DNA of 64,000 nt. Origin: Micromonospora sp. HM5-17. Lineage in GTDB: Bacteria > Actinomycetota > Actinomycetes > Mycobacteriales > Micromonosporaceae. The stretch's first letter is position 1. Each line of letters opens with the position of its first letter. The translations under genes were made by a program, and so were the position numbers. The notes beneath the pieces are model-generated. The model had not been told where the DNA came from, searched no databases, and worked only from the letters and a program-made list of their open reading frames with translations. This document shows, one piece after another, positions 16,646 through 26,044 of the stretch. Location of the stretch: the NCBI RefSeq assembly GCF_003762835.1, contig NZ_RJWA01000003.1:682001-746000 (forward strand), written 5' to 3'.

Positions 16646-17833
16646 ATGGCAGTCCGACCCACCCCTGCCGACAAGTTCTCCTTCGGCCTCTGGACCGTCG
16701 GCTGGACCGCCCGCGACCCGTTCGGCGACGCCACCCGGGCCGCCCTGGACCCGGTCGAGGCCGTGCACCGCCTCGCCGAGCTGGGCGCGTACGGGATCAC
16801 CTTCCACGATGACGACCTGGTGCCGTTCGGCTCCGACGACGCCACCCGCGACCAGCACATCGCCCGGTTCCGTAAGGCACTGGAGGAGACCGGGCTCGTC
16901 GTACCGATGGTCACGACGAACCTCTTCACCCACCCGGTCTTCAAGGACGGTGCCTTCACCAGCAACGACCGCGAGGTCCGGCGCTACGCGCTGCGCAAGG
17001 TGCTCCGCAACATCGACCTCGCCGCCGAGCTCGGCGCGCACACCTTCGTCATGTGGGGCGGCCGGGAAGGCGCCGAGTACGACGTCGCCAAGGACATCCG
17101 GGCCGCCCTCGACCGCTACCGCGAGGCGGTCAACCTCCTCTCCCAGTACGTCATCGACCGCGGCTACAACCTCCGGTTCGCCATCGAGCCGAAGCCGAAC
17201 GAGCCGCGCGGCGACATCCTGCTGCCGACCGTCGGGCACGCGCTCGCCTTCATCAACACCCTCGACCACCCGGAGCTGGTCGGGCTCAACCCCGAGGTCG
17301 GGCACGAGCAGATGGCCGGGCTCAACTACATGCACGGCATCGCCCAGGCGCTCTGGGCCGGCAAGCTCTTCCACCTCGACCTGAACGGCCAGCGCGGGAT
17401 CAAGTACGACCAGGACCTGGTCTTCGGGCACGGCGACCTGCTGAACGCGTTCGCGCTGGTGGACCTGCTGGAGAACGGCGGCCCGCAGGGCGGCCCGGCG
17501 TACGACGGTCCCCGCCACTTCGACTACAAGCCGTCCCGGACCGAGGACTACGCGGGCGTCTGGGCCTCGGCCGAGGCGAACATGCGGACGTACCTGCTGC
17601 TCAAGGAGCGGGCGAAGGCGTTCCGGGCCGACCCGGAGGTGCAGGAGGCGCTGGCCGCGAGCAAGGTCACCGAGCTGTCGATCCCGACGCTGGGCGAGGG
17701 GGAGACGTACGCGGACCTGCTCGCCGACCGGAGCGCGTTCGAGGAGTTCGACGTGGACGCCGTGGCGGCCCGTGGCTTCGGGTTCGTCCGGCTGAACCAG
17801 CTCGCCGTCGAGCACCTGCTCGGGGCCCGCTAG
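16646..17833 (+). CDS. xylA: Xylose isomerase
   Basis: A 395-residue class I xylose isomerase, the length usual in Streptomyces and Actinoplanes. It converts D-xylose to D-xylulose in the cytoplasm. The catalytic His54 and Asp57 fall in [12 protein letters not shown]. The metal and substrate residues lie in [13 protein letters not shown] and [12 protein letters not shown], and HLDLNGQ follows. The ATG at 16646 has GGAGGT upstream. The next gene, xylB, starts 10 bases after the stop codon, so the two form an operon under XylR. Confidence 0.97.
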   Translation: MAVRPTPADKFSFGLWTVGWTARDPFGDATRAALDPVEAVHRLAELGAYGITFHDDDLVPFGSDDATRDQHIARFRKALEETGLVVPMVTTNLFTHPVFKDGAFTSNDREVRRYALRKVLRNIDLAAELGAHTFVMWGGREGAEYDVAKDIRAALDRYREAVNLLSQYVIDRGYNLRFAIEPKPNEPRGDILLPTVGHALAFINTLDHPELVGLNPEVGHEQMAGLNYMHGIAQALWAGKLFHLDLNGQRGIKYDQDLVFGHGDLLNAFALVDLLENGGPQGGPAYDGPRHFDYKPSRTEDYAGVWASAEANMRTYLLLKERAKAFRADPEVQEALAASKVTELSIPTLGEGETYADLLADRSAFEEFDVDAVAARGFGFVRLNQLAVEHLLGAR

Positions 17834-17843
17834 GAGGCCGAAG

Positions 17844-19259
17844 GTGGCACTGGTGGCCGGGATCGACTCGTCGACCCAGTCGTGCAAGGTCGTGATCCGG
17901 GACGCGGAGACCGGGAAACTGGTGCGCAGCGGCCGGGCGGCACACCCCGACGGGACGGAGGTTGATCCGGCGGCCTGGTGGACCGCCCTGCAGGAGGCGA
18001 TCAGCCAGGCGGGTGGGCTGGACGACGTGGCCGCCGCCGCGGTGGGCGCACAGCAGCACGGGATGGTCTGCCTGGACCAGGCCGGAGAGGTGGTCCGGCC
18101 GGCGCTGCTCTGGAACGACACCCGGTCGGCGGGCGCGGCCGCCGAGCTGGTCGAGGAACTCGGCGGCGGCGAGACGGGGCGGCGGGCCTGGGCGGAGGCC
18201 GTCGGCAGCGTGCCGGTGGCCAGCTTCACCGTCACCAAGCTGCGCTGGCTGGCCCGGCACGAGCCGGAGAACGCCGACCGGACCGTCGCGGTCTGCCTGC
18301 CGCACGACTGGTTGACGTGGCGGCTGGGCGGAACCGGGGACCTCGAGGCGCTGCGTACCGACCGGGGGGACGCGAGCGGGACGGGCTACTGGTCGCCGGC
18401 GACCGGAGCGTACCGGCTGGACCTGCTGGAGCGGGCGTTCGGCCGTACCCCGGCGGTGCCGACCGTGCTGGGCCCGGCGGAGACGGCCGGGCAGTTGCCG
18501 ACCGGCGCGCCGCTCGGTCCCGGGACCGGGGACAACGCCGCCGCCGCCCTGGGGGTCGGCGCGATGCCCGGCGACGTGGTGGTCTCCATCGGTACGTCGG
18601 GGACGGTGTTCAGCGTCGCCGACGCACCGGCGGCGGACGCGTCCGGCGCGGTCGCCGGGTTCGCGGACGCGACCGGACGCTTCCTCCCGCTGGTCTGCAC
18701 GCTGAACGCGGCGCGGGTCCTGGACGCCGCCGCCGGGATGCTCGGCGTCAACCTCGACGAACTGGCGAAGCTGGCCCTGTCGGCGCCGGCCGGGGCCGAC
18801 GGTCTGGTGATGGTCCCCTACCTGGAGGGGGAGCGGACGCCGAACCGTCCACTCGCGACCGGCGCGATGCACGGGTTGACCCTGCGTACCTCGACGCCGG
18901 CGCACCTGGCCCGGGCGGCGGTGGAGGGGATGCTCTGCGCGCTCGCCGACGGGCTGGACGCGTTGGTGGCCCAGGGGGCGACGGCGAACCGGATCATCCT
19001 GGTCGGTGGTGGGGCCCGGTCCGAGGCGGTCCGCCGGATCGCGCCCGAGGTATTCGGCTGCCCCGTGCTGGTGCCCGAGCCGGGGGAGTACGTCGCGGAC
19101 GGCGCCGCCCGGCAGGCCGCCTGGGTGCTGGCCGGCGGGGACCAGCCGCCCGCGTGGTCCGTCGGTCAGGTCCAGGAGTACGGCGGTGCCGGTGCGCCGC
19201 ACATCCGCGAGCAGTACGCCGCCGCCCGCGAGCTGATCCTGGAGCGTGCCGCCGGCTGA
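17844..19259 (+). CDS. xylB: Xylulokinase
   Basis: A 471-residue FGGY carbohydrate kinase that phosphorylates D-xylulose to D-xylulose 5-phosphate for the pentose phosphate pathway. The ATP-binding start [22 protein letters not shown] with the catalytic-region Asp, the [10 protein letters not shown] loop and the ILVGGGARS adenosine motif are all present. The GTG start has a TAGGAGG ribosome site that overlaps the xylA stop region. Nothing is missing or odd. Confidence 0.95.
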   Translation: MALVAGIDSSTQSCKVVIRDAETGKLVRSGRAAHPDGTEVDPAAWWTALQEAISQAGGLDDVAAAAVGAQQHGMVCLDQAGEVVRPALLWNDTRSAGAAAELVEELGGGETGRRAWAEAVGSVPVASFTVTKLRWLARHEPENADRTVAVCLPHDWLTWRLGGTGDLEALRTDRGDASGTGYWSPATGAYRLDLLERAFGRTPAVPTVLGPAETAGQLPTGAPLGPGTGDNAAAALGVGAMPGDVVVSIGTSGTVFSVADAPAADASGAVAGFADATGRFLPLVCTLNAARVLDAAAGMLGVNLDELAKLALSAPAGADGLVMVPYLEGERTPNRPLATGAMHGLTLRTSTPAHLARAAVEGMLCALADGLDALVAQGATANRIILVGGGARSEAVRRIAPEVFGCPVLVPEPGEYVADGAARQAAWVLAGGDQPPAWSVGQVQEYGGAGAPHIREQYAAARELILERAAG

Positions 19260-19444
19260 GTCCGACAGCCGTCGCCGAGGTGGGGCCCCGACCGGCAGCT
19301 CGCCAGAGGTGGGCGCTGGCGCAGCGCGGATGCCGCCACCCGAACCAGCGTGACCCCGCCACCGGCTGCCCACGCCGCGGTGACCTGAGAGCGGCGTCGG
19401 GCGTCGGGTCACTACTCTGGGATGCCTGCCGCTGACCGGTGCGG

Positions 19445-19498
19445 TGCCGGGTCGCCTGACGATGCCGGGTCGCCTGACGGCGCCGGGTCGCCCGGCGG
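19445..19498 (+). repeat. Three 18-bp tandem repeats upstream of pglW
   Basis: TGCCGGGTCGCCTGACGA (19445-19462) is followed by a copy differing at one base (19463-19480) and a third differing at four (19481-19498). They end 39 bases before pglW. A TACTCT sequence (19413-19418) that fits the TANNNT -10 pattern lies just upstream, so the array may sit in the pglW leader. Confidence 0.6.
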
Positions 19499-19537
19499 TG
19501 CGGATGACGGGCAGGACGTGACAGGAGGCGTACGCCG

Positions 19538-22500
19538 ATGCGGGACGGCCGGTGGACGACGGTGACGCCCTCGCAGTTCGATCACGAGCGAGCGGCGCTC
19601 GACCACATCCGTCGACTTCTGCCCGACGCCGGGGCCTACCGGGCCTGGTCGAACTTCACCTTCACCGCCGACACCGGGCACGTCTACGAGATCGACCTGC
19701 TGGTCGCCGCCCCCGCCGGTCTCTACCTGATTGAAATCAAGAGCCTGCGCGGCAGGCTGACCAACAGCGGACCGAACTGGATCGCCGACGACCAGGGACG
19801 GGTACGGGTCTTCGACAACCCGCTGCACCTGGCCGACCTGAAGGCGAAACGGCTCCGTTCGCTGCTCGACCGACAGGTCGCCAAGCGCCGGCTCCGGGGC
19901 CTGAGGGTGCCGTTCATCCAGGGCGCGGTCTTCCTCTCCGTGCCGAACCTGGAGGTACGCCTCGACGAGCACCAGCTCCACTGGGTGTTCGGGCCGGAGC
20001 CGGCGCCGGGGCAACCGGCGGGTCCGCTTCCGGGGATCTGGTCCGGGTTGCTGGGCGCACCACCGCGTGACGCGCGGCGCGAGGTATCGCGGGAGCTGTC
20101 GGACGCGCTGCCCGCGCTGCTTCGAGACGTGGGTATCGCCCGCAGCCGCCGGTACGAGCAGGTCGGCTCGTGGAAGCTGGCGGCCCGGCCGTACGACGTG
20201 GGCCCGACCTGGCAGGATCACCTGGCCCACCACGTCCAGTTTCCGCACGAGCACCGACGGATCCGGATATATCTGCTGGAGCGCCACGCGGCGAAGACGG
20301 AGCGGACCAGCATCGAGCGGGCGGCCCGGCGCGAGATGATCGCCCTGCACGGGATCAGCCACCCGGGGATCGTGCAGGTCGACACGATGGAGCCCCACGA
20401 GGGCGGCCCGGCGCTGATCTTCCGGCACGATCCCAGGGCGGTCCGGCTCGATCACTTCATGGCCCAGTACGGTGACCGACTCGACGTCGGCACCCGGATC
20501 GGGATGGTCCGGCAGCTCGTCGAGGCGATCGCGTACGCCCACGGGCGCCGGCTCTATCACCGCAGCCTGTCGGCCCGCGGAGTGCTGGTCACCCCCGGCG
20601 AGCAACGTCGGGGCGAGCCCGAGGAGGCGGCCTGGCTGCGTCCGCGCCTCCAGATCAGCGACTGGCAGGCCGCCGCCCGAACCCCGGAGTCGGTCGGCGG
20701 GAGCGCGGACGCGCTGCGGGTCTCCCCGTCGTCCCGGCTGGGCGCGCACCTGGAGCGGTCGGCGGAGGCGTACCTCGCCCCGGAGTCGAGCGCGCCGTCA
20801 CCGGACCCGGTCGCGCTCGACGTCTTCGGCCTCGGCACCCTCGCCTATCTCCTGTTCTCCAGCCAACCACCGGCGGCCAGCCGGGCCGAACTGCTGGCCC
20901 GACTCGCCAAAGAGGACGGTTTGCGGCCGTCGTCGGTGGCCGACTCGGTCTCGGAGTTCATGGACGAGCTGGTGCAGCAGGCCACCCGGCCGGTACCGGC
21001 GCGCCGGGTCGCCTCGGTGGCCGAGCTGCTGGAGCTGCTCCAGCTCGTCGAGGAGGAGTTCACCGCCCCGCCGGCCGCCGCCGAGGAGCAGATCGACGTC
21101 CTGGAGGCGAAGGTCGGGGACGTGGTCGCCGACTGGCGGATCAGGAAGAAGCTCGGCACCGGGTCGACGTCCCGGGCCTTCCTCGCCGAAAACGTCCGGA
21201 CCGGCGCCGCGGAGGTGCTGAAGGTCGCGCTCTCCGACGAGAAGGCGGCCCGGCTGGAGCACGAGGCGCGGGTGCTGCGGGGTCTGCACAAGGATTCCCG
21301 AGTGATCCGGCTGGCCCGGGAGGAGCCGATCCACGTTCCGCCCCGGACGATGATCGTGCTGGAGCACGCCGGTGAACTGACCCTGGCCCGCAAGCTCCGC
21401 GAGGACGGCCGCCTCACCGTCGACGAGCTGGAGACATACTCGGACTACCTGTTCGGAGCGCTCGACCACCTCCAGGGCGAGGGCGTCTTCCACCGGGATA
21501 TCAAGCCGGACAACATCGCGATCCGGGTCCGGCCAAACCGGACCCGGCAGCTCGTGCTCTTCGACTTCTCCCTGGCCGCGCTGCCGGTCGAGGAGATCGA
21601 GGCCGGCACCCCGCGCTATCTCGACCCGTTCCTCGGAACGCCGGCCCGGCCCGTCTACGACGAGCACGCCGAGCGGTACGCGCTCGCGGTGACCCTGCAC
21701 GAGATGGCCTCCGGCGAGCTGCCGAGCTGGGGCGACGATTCCACCAACCCCCAGCACACCGAGGGGCCGCCGGTGTTGGCGGTGGAAGCGTTCGACCCGG
21801 CGATCCGCAGCGCCCTGGTCGGCTTCTTCCACAAGGCGTTGCACCGGGACGCCAGCCAGCGGCACGCCTCGCTGAAGGAGATGCGTGACGCCTGGCAGCA
21901 GGTGTTCCGCCAGTCGGACCTGACCGCCCCGGTCGGCTCGGAGCATCCGGACGCCGAGGTCGAGGTGACCGCCGCGGAACGGGACAAGGCGGCGGCCCGG
22001 GCGACCCGGACGACCGTGCTCGAAGCCTCCGGTCTCACGCCCCGGGCCGTCTCGGCGGCGCACCGGCTGGACGCGACCACGGTCGGGGACCTGCTCGCGC
22101 TGGGCTCGAAGCAGTTGCTCACGCTGCCCGGTCTGGGCGCGAAGACCCGGGGAGAGTTGCAGCAGCGGCTGCGCGAGTGGCGGACGCGGCTGGGCGAGCA
22201 GGAGCCGTCACCGTTGTCTCGCCACGAACGGGCCGCGGCGAAGGCCGAGATCGCCGCGGAGTCGGCGCGGGCGGGGGCGGAGCCGGGGCACGACGGTAGG
22301 TCGGCGGCGGATCTCGCCCGGGTCGGGCTCGACGCGGTCGCCGCCTTCCTGGTGTCTCCGCCACGTTCGTCGAGTCGCCACGTGGAGGCGGTACGGCTGC
22401 TGCTCGGCCTGCCGGACGAGGAGGGCCACCTGCCGGATCTGCCTCCGTGGCCGTTGCAGTCGCAGGTGGCGAAGAGGGTGGAGGTCACCCCCGGCCGGGT

Positions 22501-24010
22501 GGCGCAGTACCTGATGGATGAGCGGAAACGCTGGCATGCCGATCCGGTGCTGGGCAGCATCCGGGAGGAGCTGGTCACGCTGCTCGCCGAGAGCGGCCGG
22601 GTGATGGAGGTGACCGAGCTGGCCACGGCGCTGCTGATGCGGCGCGGCTCGGCGAAGGAGGCCGAGCCGCTGCGGCGGGCGGTGGCGCTGGCGGCGGTAC
22701 GGGCCGCGGTCGAGATCGATCCACTGTCGGCGGAGCCGAGATTCGCCGTGCGGCGGCACGGCGACGCCGGCCGGGCCGCGGCCGGCACCTCGAGACGGAG
22801 TCCGGCCGGTGGCGCGGGGCACGGTCCGACCGGTACCCGGGGTCGGGACCGCCTGCTGATCGCCCTTGAGGTCGCCGCCGACGAGTCGCCGGACACGCCG
22901 TCGGCACCGGCCCTGCTCGACCTCGCGGACGCTCTCGGCAAGGCGGCGGACCGGTTGGCCGGCCTGGAGGTGCTGCCGAGCCCGGCAACGGTGCTGCGGG
23001 AGCTGGCGGCGGTGGTCGACACCGTCGGGTATGGGGGATTCCGGTTGGACGACCGGCGGATGGTGCAGCTGGCGGCGGCAGCCTCGACACGGGCGGCGGC
23101 CTCGCCCCGCCTGGAGATCTATCCGCGTGACCTCGATCCGGTACGGGCGTTGCGGTTGACCCAGGCCGGACTGGTGCCGCCGTCGGCCGGCGACCGGCCG
23201 GCCGGGCTGACCGTGGAGCAGATCCAGGAGCGGGTCCGGGCCCGTTTCCCGGAGCTTCCGCCGTTGCCGGGGCATCCGCAGTTGGACCGGCTGCTCGCCG
23301 AGGCCGGGTTTCCGCTGGTGTATCGCGGCGGGGCGTACCAGGCACGGCCGGGAATCGGCTCGTCAACGAGGATGTCGTCGCACCAGCGGCGGCCGACCGC
23401 CACCCGGATGACGATCTGGAACGCCAGCTCACCCGAGCTGGCGGCCGCGCTCCGTGCCGAAGGGCGACTGGTCCGCACCGGTGCGGAGGGCGGTGGCTTC
23501 CGGGCGTTGACGGTACGCACCGACCGGTATCCGCAGGCCCAGAGGGAACTGGTGGACAGGCTGAACGCCCGGCCGTGCAACGTGGCAGCGCTGTTCCTGC
23601 GTCAGCTTCGTGCCCTGGTGGAGGCGCGGCCGAAGCCGACCTGGGACACGGTACTCGCCGCCGACGCGGCCGACCCCAACTCGCGGGACGCGTTGAAGCT
23701 CGCCGAGTTCAGCGCCCGAGCCTGGCAGCGGGTCCGGCCCGAGCTGCTGGCCCTGCCGGACCGGCGGCTGCCGCTGTTGCTCTTCGACGCCGCGCCGCTG
23801 GCCCGCTACCGGGCGATGGAGTTGCTGGAGGAGTTGGCGGACCAGGCCCGCGCCGGGGCGGGCGCGGTGTGGCTGCTCTGCCCAATGGAGGACCCGGGCC
23901 AGCTACCCCGCCTCGACGGCACGGTGGTGCCGGTGGCCGAGGACGAGTGGATTGTCCTGCCAGACGCCTGGGTGGCCAACGAACACCGGCAGAGGGAGCC
24001 GACGCCGTGA
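19538..24010 (+). CDS. pglW: BREX type 2 serine/threonine kinase PglW
   Basis: A 1490-residue protein with the PglW architecture. An N-terminal NERD nuclease-like domain has D53 and the E66-x-K68 pair. A kinase-like region at about 225-490 lacks the catalytic Asp (YHRSLSARG in place of HRD). A second kinase domain at about 530-790 has G-loop G540-x-G, Lys562, HRDIKPDN at 652-659 and DFS instead of DFG at 676. A helix-hairpin-helix segment lies near 815-860. The C-terminal 600 residues have no recognised domain. PglW is an autophosphorylating kinase of the phage growth limitation system in Streptomyces coelicolor. The ATG at 19538 follows GGAGG. Unusually, pglX is 8.5 kb away. Confidence 0.92.
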   Translation: MRDGRWTTVTPSQFDHERAALDHIRRLLPDAGAYRAWSNFTFTADTGHVYEIDLLVAAPAGLYLIEIKSLRGRLTNSGPNWIADDQGRVRVFDNPLHLADLKAKRLRSLLDRQVAKRRLRGLRVPFIQGAVFLSVPNLEVRLDEHQLHWVFGPEPAPGQPAGPLPGIWSGLLGAPPRDARREVSRELSDALPALLRDVGIARSRRYEQVGSWKLAARPYDVGPTWQDHLAHHVQFPHEHRRIRIYLLERHAAKTERTSIERAARREMIALHGISHPGIVQVDTMEPHEGGPALIFRHDPRAVRLDHFMAQYGDRLDVGTRIGMVRQLVEAIAYAHGRRLYHRSLSARGVLVTPGEQRRGEPEEAAWLRPRLQISDWQAAARTPESVGGSADALRVSPSSRLGAHLERSAEAYLAPESSAPSPDPVALDVFGLGTLAYLLFSSQPPAASRAELLARLAKEDGLRPSSVADSVSEFMDELVQQATRPVPARRVASVAELLELLQLVEEEFTAPPAAAEEQIDVLEAKVGDVVADWRIRKKLGTGSTSRAFLAENVRTGAAEVLKVALSDEKAARLEHEARVLRGLHKDSRVIRLAREEPIHVPPRTMIVLEHAGELTLARKLREDGRLTVDELETYSDYLFGALDHLQGEGVFHRDIKPDNIAIRVRPNRTRQLVLFDFSLAALPVEEIEAGTPRYLDPFLGTPARPVYDEHAERYALAVTLHEMASGELPSWGDDSTNPQHTEGPPVLAVEAFDPAIRSALVGFFHKALHRDASQRHASLKEMRDAWQQVFRQSDLTAPVGSEHPDAEVEVTAAERDKAAARATRTTVLEASGLTPRAVSAAHRLDATTVGDLLALGSKQLLTLPGLGAKTRGELQQRLREWRTRLGEQEPSPLSRHERAAAKAEIAAESARAGAEPGHDGRSAADLARVGLDAVAAFLVSPPRSSSRHVEAVRLLLGLPDEEGHLPDLPPWPLQSQVAKRVEVTPGRVAQYLMDERKRWHADPVLGSIREELVTLLAESGRVMEVTELATALLMRRGSAKEAEPLRRAVALAAVRAAVEIDPLSAEPRFAVRRHGDAGRAAAGTSRRSPAGGAGHGPTGTRGRDRLLIALEVAADESPDTPSAPALLDLADALGKAADRLAGLEVLPSPATVLRELAAVVDTVGYGGFRLDDRRMVQLAAAASTRAAASPRLEIYPRDLDPVRALRLTQAGLVPPSAGDRPAGLTVEQIQERVRARFPELPPLPGHPQLDRLLAEAGFPLVYRGGAYQARPGIGSSTRMSSHQRRPTATRMTIWNASSPELAAALRAEGRLVRTGAEGGGFRALTVRTDRYPQAQRELVDRLNARPCNVAALFLRQLRALVEARPKPTWDTVLAADAADPNSRDALKLAEFSARAWQRVRPELLALPDRRLPLLLFDAAPLARYRAMELLEELADQARAGAGAVWLLCPMEDPGQLPRLDGTVVPVAEDEWIVLPDAWVANEHRQREPTP

Positions 24011-24339
24011 CCGTCACGGTAGTTCCGATCACCGCCGTTACCGGCCGACGGGTGTTCGGTCCTTAACCGCCTGGTAGATCTCTTCCCCAGCGCTGGCACG
24101 CCCGCGATGACGGCGTGGGCGGTGCGGCTGTCGGCAAGGAAGTCCTGTACGCGCTCCTAGTGATGGCTGTAACGAGCGCTCGGCGGCGTCGTCATCGCCA
24201 CATCGGCTAACGTGGATCGAAAGGGTGCCGATGGGCCCCGGCGTCGTGGCGGTCGGCGCTGGGGGCGCTGCGTCGATCCCTGGGCAGGCTCGGCGCCGCC
24301 GTGACCGGACGACTCGCACAACCAACGCGGGGGGACACG
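24011..24339. other. 329-base gap after pglW
   Basis: A perfect palindrome CCGTGAC-C-GTCACGG (24005-24019) overlaps the pglW stop codon. On the minus strand near 24080-24160 a short protein-like stretch (FLADSRTAHAVIAGVPALGK) has no start and is closed by stops, so it may be a gene remnant. No complete gene is supported. Confidence 0.35.
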
Positions 24340-25443
24340 ATGACCTACTTTGAGGTTGATCCGTCTGCAATAGACCGCTTCGCTGATCAGCTGGGCCGGT
24401 TCAGAGCGAGCGCCACCGCCGTCGTCGAATTCATTGATATATATCAGTCGATGGAGACGGTGGAAGAAGTCGGTGGGCAGGGGCTGCTGAACTATTTCTG
24501 GCTGGGTCACAGTGATCACGTCCATCGGGCTCAGACCAGGATGCGTTGCACTGACACGGTGGCTTTCTTGGCCGAGCTTGGCTTCCGAGATGCCGCTGGC
24601 TTCTATCGACGGACGGATCTCGCCGCCGCTGAACGCCTAGACCGTTCCTATCCTGGCGCTCGACCAGCGGAGTCCGAGTGGGTCGGCAATACTCCCCCCG
24701 AGGCGCTTCGGTTCGAGGACCGGTACGATCCGAGAGAGCATCTCCACAAGCCCGAAGCGGGCGAACTTCAACCCAAGGCTGCGGCACTCGCCAGCGGAGT
24801 CGGCGCCATTGCCGATGGCAGCAGCATGAGCTGGTGGGCCCGACAGATCCTGATTGAGGTCGTGGGCCGCGATCCGATAAAGGATGTAATCGAGGCATTT
24901 TCCGGAGACTGGGAAGCCGTAGCGCGGCTGGCCGAGGGCTGGATGCGGTGTGCCAGTACGGTGAGCGCCATGCGCTCGACAATGTCACACGCCGACGAGG
25001 CGCTTAATATGGTCTGGAAGGGCAACGCGGCTGACGCGGCAGTGGATTTCGTGCAGCGGTTGACCGACGCGACCCTGCTGGAAGTTCGGTACTTCGAATA
25101 CCTCTATGAGATATCCAAGGCGCACATCGACATTGCGTATTTCGGCTACGAAATGATCAACTACCTGGCCGGGGAGCTGCTTGATCTACTCGCCGAAGCA
25201 ATAATCGCATTCCTGACCTCGGGTACCGTGGCCGGGCCGGTCTTCGTCGGCATCTGGGCGGTCGTCGATGCGATTATCTTCGTCGTCGACACCGTGCGAC
25301 GGATCTACCACGGCTACCGTGTGGCAGCCGCCGGTATCGGCCGACCCTACGGAGACGAGGAGCCGGACTTCGCAATGGAACGGCTGTACGGTCTCGATGC
25401 CAACAACCTTCCCGTTTCCTACCAGCATCCCGCGCTGAGGTGA
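24340..25443 (+). CDS. WXG100-like protein with C-terminal membrane segments
   Basis: A 367-residue protein. It begins with a helical region resembling WXG100/ESX substrates. A second such region lies near residues 195-250, including MVWKGNAADAAVDF, where the WKG turn fits the WXG motif. Two hydrophobic segments follow, at about 265-290 and 295-315. The DNA is AT-richer than pglW (for example around 24421-24480), which suggests separate acquisition. The ATG at 24340 has a GGGGGG site. A small gene starts 6 bases after the stop codon. Proteins of this type often carry toxins or act as secreted partners, but no toxin domain is visible, so the role is open. Confidence 0.7.
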   Translation: MTYFEVDPSAIDRFADQLGRFRASATAVVEFIDIYQSMETVEEVGGQGLLNYFWLGHSDHVHRAQTRMRCTDTVAFLAELGFRDAAGFYRRTDLAAAERLDRSYPGARPAESEWVGNTPPEALRFEDRYDPREHLHKPEAGELQPKAAALASGVGAIADGSSMSWWARQILIEVVGRDPIKDVIEAFSGDWEAVARLAEGWMRCASTVSAMRSTMSHADEALNMVWKGNAADAAVDFVQRLTDATLLEVRYFEYLYEISKAHIDIAYFGYEMINYLAGELLDLLAEAIIAFLTSGTVAGPVFVGIWAVVDAIIFVVDTVRRIYHGYRVAAAGIGRPYGDEEPDFAMERLYGLDANNLPVSYQHPALR

Positions 25444-25449
25444 TTCCCG

Positions 25450-25783
25450 TTGACCCAGCCCTCCGACGTACCCTTCCGGCTTCCTATCGACCCGGAGCAG
25501 CTGGAACGGCTGCACCGTTTCGCCCGAGCCGCCGCACGTCGGCTACCAGCGCCGTCCGATCCTCTGTTGGCTGAGTTCGTGAAGGGCGTGAGCGAAGGAC
25601 GCATTCGCCCACGGGAGTTCCTGCTCTCCGAGCACTATCGGCCACGCGCTCGAGCCAGCACTCCGTCGTGTTCTACAGCATTATCAGGAGCTTGACGACG
25701 ACGAGCGCGCAGCACAGGCGGCTGAGGGCGAGGCGAGAATCGCGGAGCTGCTGAGCCAAGAGGATGGATACGATAAACGCTAG
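25450..25783 (+). pseudogene. Small helical protein interrupted by a frameshift
   Basis: A TTG start with GAGGTG upstream encodes about 62 sensible residues (VPFRLPIDPEQLERLHRFAR onward to LLSEHY). The next frame then carries an equally sensible continuation, HALEPALRRVLQHYQELDDD to the stop at 25783. The switch is +1 near 25638. The original protein was probably about 110 residues, helical and acidic at the end. It is coupled to the WXG-like gene and could be its partner or antidote. Either the gene is broken or the assembly has a one-base error. No slippery site is obvious. Confidence 0.6.
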
Positions 25784-25929
25784 GTGTCCTCTCGATTGCG
25801 AGACCGCCAACGCTCCCACCCATCGCGTAGTGCGGGCATGCGCCACCATGCGTAGAAGACGACCAGGGCGCCGATCGCCCCAACCATGAACACCAGGAAC
25901 ACGGCAGTGAAGAACAGGTTGAGGTTCAC
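25780..25929 (-). CDS. 49-residue single-pass membrane protein
   Basis: A short gene starting at GTG 25929 (VNLNLFFTAVFLVFMVGAIG). A hydrophobic segment at residues 5-27 is followed by YAWWRMPALRDGWERWRSRNRED, a basic and aromatic tail. Its stop codon overlaps that of the convergent plus-strand gene. The upstream ribosome site is weak. The clear membrane segment and charge distribution argue for a real gene, but no family is recognised. Confidence 0.55.
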   Translation of the reverse strand: MNLNLFFTAVFLVFMVGAIGALVVFYAWWRMPALRDGWERWRSRNREDT

Positions 25930-26044
25930 TCATCCAGCCTATGCCCGGCGGACGAAGCCGTCACTCCCCGTTAGCCCGCCGACAGCCTGCGAGGCGACGC
26001 GATCGCAACGTCGGGCAGGTGAGCTTGCTGTCGTCGTCCACTCC

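Noticed and set aside
24038-24370. Minus-strand gene after pglW
   Set aside because: Only a short stretch looks protein-like and it has no start codon in frame. It is treated as a possible remnant.
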